From Methylorubrum sp. B1-46 (lineage in GTDB: Bacteria > Pseudomonadota > Alphaproteobacteria > Rhizobiales > Beijerinckiaceae): DNA of 64,000 nucleotides. The stretch covers positions 5,037,001-5,101,000 of the forward strand of contig NZ_CP088247.1 of assembly GCF_021117295.1 (NCBI RefSeq). The letters are read 5' to 3'. The position numbers and the translations under genes are program-made. The notes under the pieces are model-generated. The model had not been told where the DNA came from. It did no database searches and worked only from the letters and a program-made list of their open reading frames with translations. The stretch's first letter is position 1. The number at the start of each line of letters is the position of its first letter. Positions 36,401 through 44,521 of the stretch are shown here, piece by piece.

Positions 36401-36876
36401 GGATCGACCCGCACGCTCTCGCCGCTCGAGGCGACGCGGCTGCGCAGCGCGCCGTGGCGGCCGAGCACCGCATGCGCGGCGTCCAGCAGGCGCGCCGCAT
36501 CGAGCGGGCCTTCGAGCCGGAGAGTGACGATCTCGGTCATCGCGGCGTTGGCATCCGCCCCGAATTGCGCGGCGAGCCAGATCTCGGCCTCGCCGTCGGT
36601 GAGAGGCCGCTGCGCCCCGCGATCCGCCGCCGGCAGCGCCGGAGAGGGCCGCAACTCGGGCAGAGGAGTTCGCGCGGCCGTGCAGGCCAGGGTGAGGGTG
36701 CGGAGCTGTTCCTCCACGACGCGGCACACGGCATCGAGCTGGTGCCGGAAGACCTCCTGCAACTCCTCCGGCGACAGCGTTCCGGGCGGCACGGCCTGCC
36801 GCCTGTCCCCGCCGTCATCCGGCGCAGGACGAGGCTCGATCGCCTGGAAACCAGCCGCGCCGTCGATGCAGGACAT
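33421..36876 (-). CDS. Nonribosomal peptide synthetase, C-A-T, predicted glycine-activating
   Basis: The protein has 1151 residues from ATG 36876, which has GAGG about seven bases upstream; ATG 36945 would add 23 residues. A helical leader (about 40-70, S-P-E-E-L-Q-E-V-F-R-H-Q-L) precedes a condensation domain (about 105-525; H-H-I-A-C-D-G near 220). The adenylation domain (about 540-1030) has Y-T-S-S-T-T-G-A-P-K-G, N-L-Y-G-P-T-E-T-T, Y-R-T-G-D and S-G-K-I-N-R-K. Aligning to GrsA, the ten specificity residues read D-I-L-Q-L-G-L-I-W-K, the established glycine code. The carrier Ser is in G-A-D-S-L near 1078. An N-terminal condensation domain without a loading module suggests an acyl or upstream donor supplied in trans. 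Confidence 0.9.
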   Translation of the reverse strand: MSCIDGAAGFQAIEPRPAPDDGGDRRQAVPPGTLSPEELQEVFRHQLDAVCRVVEEQLRTLTLACTAARTPLPELRPSPALPAADRGAQRPLTDGEAEIWLAAQFGADANAAMTEIVTLRLEGPLDAARLLDAAHAVLGRHGALRSRVASSGESVRVDPAGQVPVRWADISREAEPEVALGAELHALAGLSFDPVAGPVARADLVRLGERNHVLVLSAHHIACDGWSFAVLADEIASAYRSGPDQRAPAGRADGCLASEAEQALAYWAGLYARLPEPLDLPADHPRPKLRGFAGDTRRAVLPPPLVAGLRALAAGQGQTLTAVMLATFQVLLARLSGQDDLVVGVPAAGQPRRGEPGLVGHHADFLPLRARFDPAEPFAAHLARTGAALAEAAAHADCTLGRLLRHLDRPHDPARPPLAQVQFNLQRFPDALDFGPGLHGALAPALKRFSTFELTFSVSETADGLTLDATYNRALFEPATIVRWIGHYLTLLGHLAQDPAQSIGRVALLDPAERRTMLVAWNATETAHPLDVGAMRAFRIHARRAPDRIAVRFGEEAISYGALDRWADRIAAALLDSALPEGARVGLLMRRSPGLVAAMLGALRAGIPYVPLDPAMPPARRAGIAADAGIGAMLTLAADRALMPEEAPRIIEVDRLDGPAPHRFPRVPADRAAYLIYTSSTTGAPKGVEVPHRGLSNLLFSMARAPGLGHDDRLLAVTTVTFDIAGLELLLPLIRGAQIVLASAEEARDGHALLARLEWSKATVLQATPMTWRLLLEAGFRSRPGLKMLCGGEALPLDLARRLTEGGGELWNLYGPTETTIWSSAERVDPQEETVTIGRPIDNTSLFILDPQGEPVPVGVTGELLIGGVGLARGYLGRPDLTERSFIASALPECAGARLYRTGDRARFQPDGRVEILGRADHQIKLRGYRIEPGEIEAVLLRQTGLHAVVVLRPDAAGEDRLVCYYVRAQDEAVPTLRTLRAALARDLPDYMIPSQWVRLPELPLTASGKINRKALPAPETQANGLAAEPSAATPFHLKPAPVRTAGDGVEARLAAIWREVLGLDTVAPDDDLIALGADSLAVFRIVARARRENLPLGAGDLFGERTIARIAALLHGRLGEGGETLAARAPIAPIRRPRPAEAERAAVGQA

Positions 36877-37284
36877 CCCGATCCTCGTCTGGCGTGCGGC
36901 TCGTCGGCGAGGGCCGGGGCGGCGGATGTGCCATCCGCCGGGCATCCCTCACCGGATTCCCGCCGCGCCGCCGAGCCCGAACCGGGTGCCTCCGACGATC
37001 AGGCGTCCGATGAGGCACGCCTGCCTTCGTCAAGCGAGCAGGAGCGTCATCGCGTCACCGGGATTGTGGTGGCCGATGTTTCGGCCGGTCTCCGTCAAGC
37101 CCCCGGAAGACATGGCCGCGACCATACCAGCGGGCGGACGACGATCATCTGCCTCCTTGGGAGTAGTGCTTCTCCGCCGGCGGTGGATCATCCGGCTTTC
37201 GGAAGAGACGATGCTTCATACCAAATCCGATTGATCCCTGCGGGATGGCGGATTCGGACTTCGCTCAGGCGCCGCGCGGGATTG
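36877..37284. other. Upstream region of the NRPS operon
   Basis: About 400 bases without a convincing gene, holding the NRPS promoter. A 17-codon minus-strand frame (37095-37148) has an AAGGAGG just before its ATG, but spacing is too short and it looks accidental. CCAAATCCGATTGATCC near 37207 has the look of a dispersed palindrome remnant. Confidence 0.4.
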
Positions 37285-37325
37285 CTGATACGCTCCCCGC
37301 TCCGATCGAGCGGAGACCGTATCAG
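37285..37325 (-). terminator. Two-part hairpin over a stop codon
   Basis: CTGATACG at 37285-37292 pairs with CGTATCAG at 37318-37325, and inside it CCGCTC (37297-37302) pairs with GAGCGG (37308-37313). The structure covers the stop codon of the leftward gene at 37322 and is well placed to end its transcript before the NRPS operon. Confidence 0.5.
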
Positions 37326-38575
37326 AGTGCGGAATTCGGCCGCGCCTCTGTGGAGGCGGTACCGGAAAGACGCGCCTCCAGCCGCTCGATCGCCGCGCTA
37401 ACCAACGCCTTCGAGGCGTGCAGCGTACCGAGTTCGACCGAGGACATCGCCAGCATCACCGGCAGGAGGTTGCCGGTCGGGCGGCCGTCCTCGCGGAACA
37501 GGCGGAGGTCGTCGTCGGGCTTGAGGCCGACGCTGCCGGCGATCCGCGCCGCGTAGTTGCGGATGCGCGTCTCGTCGCTGGCGCAGACCGGTGCCGGAAG
37601 GCTCAGATCGAGCAGGCTGCCCTTCGGCAGCGAGGCGGCGATCGAGGGCAACGCCGCCGCTTCCGCCGACAGCTGGTCGGGCGCCAGCAGCGCGGCGGGA
37701 TTGACCGCGCCCGAGGCGACGGACGAGCGGACCGCGGAGGCCGGCGGCGCCGGTGAGCGGGAGGGCGCCACTTGCGTGATCTTCGGCATCGCCGCAGCGC
37801 TTGGCGAGGGCGTTGCGGTCAGACCCGTCGCGATGTCGGCGGCCGGCTTCGGCAGGGGGACGGCCGGTCGCGTCCCGGCTCCGGGCGCGCGGCCGGGATG
37901 CCCGGCGAGCCGCGCGCGGGCCGACCAGGGTTGCACCCGCAAGCCCCCCTTGGCGGCGGGCGCCGCGCGCGCGACCCCACCCCGCCCGTGCCGCGCCAGG
38001 AAGCGGGCGCGCAGCGTGCCGCCGATGCCCTGCGGTGCGATTGCCGTCGAGACGGCCGCCGCCTGCCGGGCCGGACGCCGCGGCCGGCCTGCGATCGGCG
38101 CCGCTGCCGCAAGGCGGGGTGCGCCGCACTCGGCGGGCGCCCAGCGGCGCACGATGGCGAGCGCCGAGCGCCGTCCGTAGTCGCGCTGGTAGCGGCGCAG
38201 GAGTTGGGCGGCCGCATCCGCGCCGTCGGCGGCAGTGGCGAAGCCGGTATGGCCCTCCGCGTCGCCGCCGAGTTCGCCGCTCCAGCCCGCCTGTTTGATG
38301 CACCAGTAATTGTTGAGCCGCACGCAGCGGGCCACGAAGCCCGGCTCGCTCGCCGCGTGCCGGACGACAAGGGCGAGCGTGCCGGGCGCAAGGTTCTCGC
38401 CCGCCTGCTCGCGCCAGTTGGAGACGGCCCGCGCCACTTGGCTGAAGCTCGGCGGCGGTGTCGGCGCCGCCTCGGCCGCATGCGGCAGAGCCGGCAGGCG
38501 CGCCCGCGTCGCGTCGAGCGCGGGTTCGATCCGCGGCATCAGAGCCGTCAGCGCGAGGAGCGATTCGAGGAGCAC
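37322..38575 (-). CDS. Hypothetical protein, Ala/Pro-rich with a compact N-terminal domain
   Basis: The protein has 417 residues from GTG 38575. After a short hydrophobic start, residues of about 45-155 form an ordered domain with N-N-Y-W-C-I-K-Q-A-G-W and W-A-P-A-E-C-G, balanced composition and aromatic residues. This is loosely reminiscent of peptidoglycan hydrolase-like domains, but I cannot assign one. About 160-310 is Ala/Pro/Arg-rich low complexity. About 320-417 is ordered again (T-R-I-R-N-Y-A-A-R-I-A-G-S-V-G-L-K-P). It lies between sixA and the NRPS on the same strand but is separated from both by gaps and a hairpin. Function unknown. Confidence 0.6.
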   Translation of the reverse strand: MLLESLLALTALMPRIEPALDATRARLPALPHAAEAAPTPPPSFSQVARAVSNWREQAGENLAPGTLALVVRHAASEPGFVARCVRLNNYWCIKQAGWSGELGGDAEGHTGFATAADGADAAAQLLRRYQRDYGRRSALAIVRRWAPAECGAPRLAAAAPIAGRPRRPARQAAAVSTAIAPQGIGGTLRARFLARHGRGGVARAAPAAKGGLRVQPWSARARLAGHPGRAPGAGTRPAVPLPKPAADIATGLTATPSPSAAAMPKITQVAPSRSPAPPASAVRSSVASGAVNPAALLAPDQLSAEAAALPSIAASLPKGSLLDLSLPAPVCASDETRIRNYAARIAGSVGLKPDDDLRLFREDGRPTGNLLPVMLAMSSVELGTLHASKALVSAAIERLEARLSGTASTEARPNSAL

Positions 38576-38667
38576 GCCGGTCTTCCCTTACGCGGTGTCA
38601 GCTCGGCCGTTCTCGTCAGGGAACGGCGCGCGGCGGCGGAGGGTTCGATGCGGCCGACGGAAACCGC

Positions 38668-39198
38668 TCAATCGTCCTCCATCTCCGCCGCGAGCTGGCG
38701 CGGGCGCACGAACCGAAGGAGACGCCCGGCACCGGGAGCGACGTCCTCCCAGCCCACCGCGTCGAATTCCAGCACGGCGAGCGCCGCGGTCGGGAATTTT
38801 TCGCGAAGGTCGTTTCTCTGCTCCTTCGGCCCCTCCCCCACGAGCCGAAGGGCGAGGTCGCCGAGGCCGGGATTGTGGCCGATGACGAGCAGAGTCTGCG
38901 CCTCCGCCGGGGCGGAGCGGATCGCGTCGAGGATGCGGGAAGCGTGCGCCTCGTAGATCGAGGGCACCGTCTCCATCGGCGTCTCGGGCAGCTCGCCCCG
39001 CACCGCCTCCCAGGTCTCCTGCGTGCGTCGGGCCGGCGACACCATGACGTGATCGGGTGCCAGGGATTCGCGGGCGATGTAGGCGCCCATCAGCGGCGCG
39101 GCCTTGCGTCCGCGGGGATTGAGCGGTCGGTCGATATCGCCCACTCCCTGCGGATAGGCGGATTTGGCGTGGCGCAGGAGGAGCAGGCGGCGCATCAT
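38668..39198 (-). CDS. sixA: Histidine phosphatase, SixA-like
   Basis: This 176-residue phosphoprotein phosphatase of the histidine phosphatase superfamily opens L-L-L-L-R-H-A-K-S, with the catalytic His in the R-H-x-x-S form used by SixA. The second conserved His is in V-I-G-H-N-P-G-L-G-D. Arg residues in S-P-A-R-R-T-Q-E-T-W complete the pocket. E. coli SixA dephosphorylates phosphohistidine on signalling and PTS proteins; the target here is unknown. The start overlaps the stop of the aldo/keto reductase by four bases, indicating co-translation. ATG 39195 is an alternative start one codon later. Confidence 0.85.
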   Translation of the reverse strand: MMRRLLLLRHAKSAYPQGVGDIDRPLNPRGRKAAPLMGAYIARESLAPDHVMVSPARRTQETWEAVRGELPETPMETVPSIYEAHASRILDAIRSAPAEAQTLLVIGHNPGLGDLALRLVGEGPKEQRNDLREKFPTAALAVLEFDAVGWEDVAPGAGRLLRFVRPRQLAAEMEDD

Positions 39199-40175
39199 TG
39201 GAAACCGACCACGGCATGCGGGACGTAAGGGGCTTCGAGTCGGGCGATCTCGTCCGGCGTCAGCGCGAGGTCGAGGGCGGCCGCCGCATCGTCGAGATGC
39301 CCCGGCTTCGAGGCGCCGATGATCGGCGCGGCCACGCCCGGTCGCTGGATCACCCAGGCGAGCGCTACCTGCGCCCGCGGCACGCCGCGGTTCCGCGCCA
39401 CTTCGGCCACCGCCTCGATCACCTTGCGGTCGGCCTCGACGGTGGCGTCGTAGAGGTTCTTTCCGACGAGATCGCTCTCCTGTCGGGCGCTGCCTGCGTC
39501 GAAGTCGCGGGTGAGCCGACCGCGGGCGAGTGGGCTCCACGGCAGCAGCGGGATGCCCTGGTCGGCGCAGAGCGGGATCATCTCGCGCTCCTCCTCGCGG
39601 TGGAGCAGGTTGAGATGGTTCTGCATGGTGGCAAAGCGCGTCCAGCCGTTGAGGTCGGCGGTGTAGAGCGCCTTCGCGAACTGCCACGCGAACATCGAGG
39701 AGGCGCCGATGTATCGAGCCTTGCCCGCCTTCACGACGTCGTGGAGCGCCTCCAGCGTGACCTCGATCGGCGTGGCGTAGTCCCAGCGGTGGATCTGGTA
39801 GAGATCGACGTAGTCGGTGCCGAGACGCTTGAGCGAGGCGTCGATCGCGGAAAAGATCGCCTTGCGCGAGAGGCCGCCGGCATTGGGCTGCTTCTTCAGC
39901 GGATAGTACACCTTGGTTGCCAGCACGATGCTGTCGCGGTCGGCGTAATCCTTGAGTGCGCGGCCGACGATCTCCTCCGACGTGCCGTCGGAATAGTAGT
40001 TCGCGGTGTCGAAGAAATTGATCCCGAGATCGAGCGCACGCTTGATCAGCGGCCGGCTCTCCTCCTCGCGCATCGTCCACGGATGCGGTCCCCGCTCCGG
40101 CACGCCGTAGGTCATGCAGCCGAGGCAGAGTGGTGAGATGTCGAGGCCGGTGCGGCCGAGTTTTTTGGTCTGCAT
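39195..40175 (-). CDS. Aldo/keto reductase
   Basis: This 326-residue NADPH-dependent oxidoreductase of TIM-barrel type has a complete catalytic tetrad: Asp and Tyr in F-F-D-T-A-N-Y-Y-S-D-G, Lys in V-L-A-T-K-V-Y, and His in D-L-Y-Q-I-H-R-W-D. Cofactor-binding end motifs I-I-G-A-S-K-P-G-H-L-D-D are present. It resembles the YajO/Tas-type enzymes that accept a range of aldehydes and ketones. It is the first gene of a coupled pair with sixA. The physiological substrate is not evident. Confidence 0.9.
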   Translation of the reverse strand: MQTKKLGRTGLDISPLCLGCMTYGVPERGPHPWTMREEESRPLIKRALDLGINFFDTANYYSDGTSEEIVGRALKDYADRDSIVLATKVYYPLKKQPNAGGLSRKAIFSAIDASLKRLGTDYVDLYQIHRWDYATPIEVTLEALHDVVKAGKARYIGASSMFAWQFAKALYTADLNGWTRFATMQNHLNLLHREEEREMIPLCADQGIPLLPWSPLARGRLTRDFDAGSARQESDLVGKNLYDATVEADRKVIEAVAEVARNRGVPRAQVALAWVIQRPGVAAPIIGASKPGHLDDAAAALDLALTPDEIARLEAPYVPHAVVGFQ

Positions 40176-40373
40176 GGGGGCATCACGCGGGTGGACGACG
40201 CGCCCTTACATGGGGCGCCGCCGCCGATCGTCACCGCAGGATCGCGCGGTTCGCACCATCGGCGATCGCCGGATGACGACACCGTGACGGACATCGTGCT
40301 TGCAAAAAGATTGTGCGCAACTCATGAAGGGGAGCGTTCTGCTTGGCGCGATTCTAAACTGAGAGAGTGTCCC

Positions 40374-41354
40374 ATGATCCGGCTTCGCATGCTCCTCGGT
40401 TGCACCGCTGCCATCGGTTGTCTCCTCGGCCCGGCCATGGCCGAGGAGGCCGATCCCGCCGCCATCGTCGCCGGGATGTTCGCCGCCGGCGGCAACCATA
40501 CGGGCGTGCGCGCCAGCGGCGCCAAGGGCGTCTGCCTCAAGGGCGAATTCACCCCAGCGCCTGGCGCCGCCGCCCTGTCGAAGGCGCCCCAATTCCAGAA
40601 GGCGGCGCCGGTGACGGCCCGCTTCTCCATGGGCGGCAGCAACCCGAAGGTCTCCGACAAGGCCAAGCCGGTCACCCGCGGCTTCGCCATGCGGATGAAC
40701 GACCCCGCCGGCGACATGGTGTTCGTGGTGATCTCCGCGCCGGTCTTCTCGACGCGCACGCCCGAGCAACTCCTCGCCTCCCTCCAGGCCCGCGCACCGG
40801 GGCCGGATGGCAAGCCGGATGCCGAGAAGGTCAAAGCATTCGTGGCCGCCAATCCGGAGACGACGCGGCAGGCGGCTTGGCTCAACGCGCGGCCGGTGCC
40901 GGCGAGCTTCGCGGGCGTCGATTACTGGGGCGTCCACGCCTACACGCTCACCAACGCGAAGGGTGAGACCAAGACGGCGAAGCTGAAATTCGTGTCCGCC
41001 GACAAGGCCGGTCTCAGCGACGACGAGCTGAAGGCCAAGCCCGACAGCTTCTACGCCGACGAGTTGAAGGAGCGCCTGGGCCGCGGGCCGGCCCGGTTCG
41101 ACCTCGTCGCGATCCTGGCCGAGCCGGGCGATCCGACGAACGACCCGACCGTCCAGTGGCCGGAGGAGCAGCGCAAGACCGAGACGCTCGGCACCCTCGC
41201 GATCACGGCGATCGAGCCGGACGCCACCTGCGATGCGCGGACCTTCGACCCAGTGGCGGAACTGCCGGAGGGCATCGCCGGCCCGTCCGACGACCCGATG
41301 TTCGCGATCCGCTCCCCGGCCTACGCCGTGTCGCTCTCCCGCCGGGCGAACTGA
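40374..41354 (+). CDS. Catalase-family (SrpA-like) protein lacking the distal His
   Basis: The protein has 326 residues from ATG 40374 (GAGAG ribosome site upstream). A signal peptide of about 22 residues ends A-M-A-E-E, so it is periplasmic. The fold markers of catalase-related peroxidases are present: A-K-G-V-C-L-K-G-E-F, R-G-F-A-M-R-M-N, P-V-F-S-T-R-T-P-E, G-D-P-T-N-D-P-T-V-Q-W-P. Near the C-terminus R-S-P-A-Y-A-V-S keeps the proximal heme-ligand Tyr. Where relatives have N-H-A-K-G, this protein has S-G-A-K-G (Gly49), so the distal catalytic His is missing. Heme binding remains plausible, but normal peroxide turnover is doubtful. Confidence 0.85.
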   Translation: MIRLRMLLGCTAAIGCLLGPAMAEEADPAAIVAGMFAAGGNHTGVRASGAKGVCLKGEFTPAPGAAALSKAPQFQKAAPVTARFSMGGSNPKVSDKAKPVTRGFAMRMNDPAGDMVFVVISAPVFSTRTPEQLLASLQARAPGPDGKPDAEKVKAFVAANPETTRQAAWLNARPVPASFAGVDYWGVHAYTLTNAKGETKTAKLKFVSADKAGLSDDELKAKPDSFYADELKERLGRGPARFDLVAILAEPGDPTNDPTVQWPEEQRKTETLGTLAITAIEPDATCDARTFDPVAELPEGIAGPSDDPMFAIRSPAYAVSLSRRAN

Positions 41355-41374
41355 CCGGCCAGGCCAGGGGCGGC

Positions 41375-42244
<870 letters not shown>

Positions 42245-42317
42245 GGGGATCGCCCGCAGTAACCCGGCGCGAAGCGGATCGGCAATCGGTCCGGCAGCCG
42301 GTTCGAGGCGTCCCTGT

Positions 42318-42971
42318 CTACAGCGTCTTCCCGTCGTGCCACACGCAGTTGGTGGCGAGGATCCCGAGGTTCACGTCCGATTTCTGCGGCTGCGGCAGCG
42401 TCTTGCCGTCCATGGCGAGGTCGATCTTGATTTCGACCTGCCCCTTCGTCTCGTTCGAGCGGCGGGAGAAGTAGCAATATTGCTGGAACGGACGCTCCTC
42501 GTTGGCCTTGAAGTTCCAGCCGGTCACGATCTGCCCGTCGAGATAAGGCACCTGCTTGAAGACCGTGAAGGTCGTGTTCACCGGCGCCTGCGAGGCCGGG
42601 GCGGCGTCGGCGCCGAGCTGGGCCTTCGTCGGCGTCGGCACGGCGTTGGCCCGCTGCGCAGGCAGCCCTTCGAGCTTGAGCGTGTTGTCGGTCAGCGTGA
42701 CCTCGCCCTTGGTCTTGAGCGTGACGTTGGCGAGCGCCGTCTGCATCGCGCTGGCGATCTTCTCCGCCGCCGAGTCGAACTGGTTCATGTAGGCGTAGCC
42801 ATAGCAGGCCGCGCCGATGCCGATCCCGGCCAGCGCCGAGAAGGCGCCGGCCCCGAGTGCCCGCAGAAGGAAGGCGCGAGCGAAATGCATCCGCGCCTCC
42901 GCCCGCAGGCGGCCGTTGACGTGTTGCGCGAGCACGATGTTCTCGTGCGTGCCCTCGGTGTGGATGCTCAT
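42318..42971 (-). CDS. Membrane-anchored hypothetical protein
   Basis: The protein has 217 residues. A cytoplasmic N-terminus (about 1-32) precedes a hydrophobic helix at about 33-56 (A-L-G-A-G-A-F-S-A-L-A-G-I-G-I-G-A-A-C), then a predicted periplasmic domain. That domain has beta-rich stretches (T-L-K-T-K-G-E-V-T-L-T-D-N-T-L-K-L-E-G, V-E-I-K-I-D-L-A-M-D-G) and two Cys (Q-Y-C-Y-F-S and A-T-N-C-V-W-H). It follows a larger membrane coiled-coil gene by 25 bases on the same strand and lies 73 bases before moxR. No family was recognised. Confidence 0.75.
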   Translation of the reverse strand: MSIHTEGTHENIVLAQHVNGRLRAEARMHFARAFLLRALGAGAFSALAGIGIGAACYGYAYMNQFDSAAEKIASAMQTALANVTLKTKGEVTLTDNTLKLEGLPAQRANAVPTPTKAQLGADAAPASQAPVNTTFTVFKQVPYLDGQIVTGWNFKANEERPFQQYCYFSRRSNETKGQVEIKIDLAMDGKTLPQPQKSDVNLGILATNCVWHDGKTL

Positions 42972-42996
42972 GGCCGGGCGCTCGACTTGCGGGGCT

Positions 42997-44220
42997 TTAC
43001 GCGGTCACGCCGGTCGGGGCGTTGCCGGAAGTGTTGGCGGGCGGCGGGGGCGGCGGCACCACCGGGGCCGTGCGTCGCTCCAGCGGAATCACCGAGGCGT
43101 CGCGCGTGACCGGTCTGGGCTGAGCCAGGGCCATTTCCTGGCGCACGCCCTCGGCGATCGAGGCGAGCAGGTAGGGCGTGGCTTCCGGGTTCACGGCGGC
43201 GCCGAGGTCGTCCTCGTCCATGAAGGTCCGGCGCACCGAGACCGCCGAGAGCGCCAGGATCGTCGAGGCAAAGGCCGCGCAGAGGGCCGGCACGAACACG
43301 AAGATGCGCAGGAAGGCGTGGACCTGTGCGTCGCTCACCTCGATCGGATCGACGCCGTAGACCATGGCGGTGAAGGAGTGGAGTTGCGAGCGGTTGACCG
43401 CGTTGCGGTAGGCCTGCTCGGCATCGGCGACCTTGCGGTCGGCCGCGCCCCGGTCGAGGAGGCCGCGCGCCTTGCGCGCCTCCTCCAGCTCCTTGACGAT
43501 GGCGCTGCGGTCGGTACCCGCCTTGGCCACCGCGGCGTTGAGGGTCGCGGTGCGCGGGTCGGTGACGCATTTCAGGTTCGAGTAGCGCATGCCGCGGCTG
43601 TTGGTGCCGGAGATGCGCTCGCAGCGCTGCGCCGGAAGGCCGGCGAGCTGCGAGGCGTTCTCGGCCGAGCGCCGCTCGATCTGTTCCAGCTCGTTCGTGT
43701 ACTGCTCGACGCGGGCATTGGCGGCGGCAATCCGGGTATCGATGCTGTCGCGGTCGGCCTGCGCGTCCTTGAGAGCGGTCTTGGCCTTGGCCGCGTCCAT
43801 CAAGCGGGGATGGAACATCATCTCGCCGAGCTGCGACACCGATTTGGTGGTCACGCCCGCGGCGAAGATGATGCCGATGACCGCCAGGCTCTTCACGAAC
43901 CAGGAGCGCTGCGTGCGCGCCAGGATGCCGAGGGGCACGCGGCACAGTTCCACCGCGGCGTAGACCAGCGGCGCCAGCAGCATGAAGTAGAACGCCCGTT
44001 CGTCGCCGTCGCTGTAATAGCCCGCGAACAGCCACGCGCCCCACAGCGAGGCGCCGATCACCATGAACTCGACGAGGTAGGCGATGGCGACGTAGCCCCA
44101 CTTGATGCGGTAGCCGCGCTCGATGTCGCGCTCGTGCTTCCACCGTTGCTGGTCGAGCACCCAGTCGCGCCGCTCGCGCTGCACGTCCCGGTTCGGAGGC
44201 TGTCTGCGGAAGAAATTCAT
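42997..44220 (-). CDS. Multi-pass membrane protein with central coiled coil, unknown
   Basis: The protein has 407 residues from ATG 44220; ATG 44277 would add a Gly-rich 19-residue leader. It has two or three hydrophobic helices at about residues 33-58, 70-95 and 108-130, then a long coiled-coil segment at about 140-275 (alternating Ala/Glu/Arg with R-C-E-R-I-S-G and K-C-V-T-D in the middle). A further helix at about 295-325 (F-V-F-V-P-A-L-C-A-A-F-A-S-T-I-L-A-L) precedes a Pro-rich tail. The pattern suggests a coiled coil on one side of the membrane between membrane bundles. It is probably co-transcribed with the 217-residue gene. I do not recognise a family. Confidence 0.75.
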   Translation of the reverse strand: MNFFRRQPPNRDVQRERRDWVLDQQRWKHERDIERGYRIKWGYVAIAYLVEFMVIGASLWGAWLFAGYYSDGDERAFYFMLLAPLVYAAVELCRVPLGILARTQRSWFVKSLAVIGIIFAAGVTTKSVSQLGEMMFHPRLMDAAKAKTALKDAQADRDSIDTRIAAANARVEQYTNELEQIERRSAENASQLAGLPAQRCERISGTNSRGMRYSNLKCVTDPRTATLNAAVAKAGTDRSAIVKELEEARKARGLLDRGAADRKVADAEQAYRNAVNRSQLHSFTAMVYGVDPIEVSDAQVHAFLRIFVFVPALCAAFASTILALSAVSVRRTFMDEDDLGAAVNPEATPYLLASIAEGVRQEMALAQPRPVTRDASVIPLERRTAPVVPPPPPPANTSGNAPTGVTA

Positions 44221-44521
44221 GCGCTTCTTGGACTGCTGCGGGCCTCCGGAGGCGGCGGACCCGCCACCTCCTAACATCGCGTTACCCGAGCGTAAGCGCG
44301 TATTGTGCCGAAGTTGTGCCGGCCAACACGATGAGCGGTGGATGGCCAGATAGCCTGACTGCCATGGCGGAAGCGGCGACGCGAAAACCGCGGGAGGGTG
44401 CGGAAAACGATTGCTCCACGACCGGCTCGCCGCCCATGATGCGGTCCGGTCCCCTGGCGGCATCGAAGCTGCAAGGCGCCGGGCCGCCCTCCTCGTCTTT
44501 CAGCACCAGCGTACAAGCTCG

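Noticed and set aside
37095..37148. Possible 17-residue leader peptide upstream of the NRPS operon
   Set aside because: The AAGGAGG site is only three bases from the ATG, there is no attenuator-like stem after it, and the peptide is not rich in any one amino acid.
33529..37401. Plus-strand 1290-codon open frame opposite the NRPS
   Set aside because: It is Arg/Gly/Asp-rich, has no family motifs, and covers two well-supported NRPS genes on the other strand; it is a GC-bias shadow.
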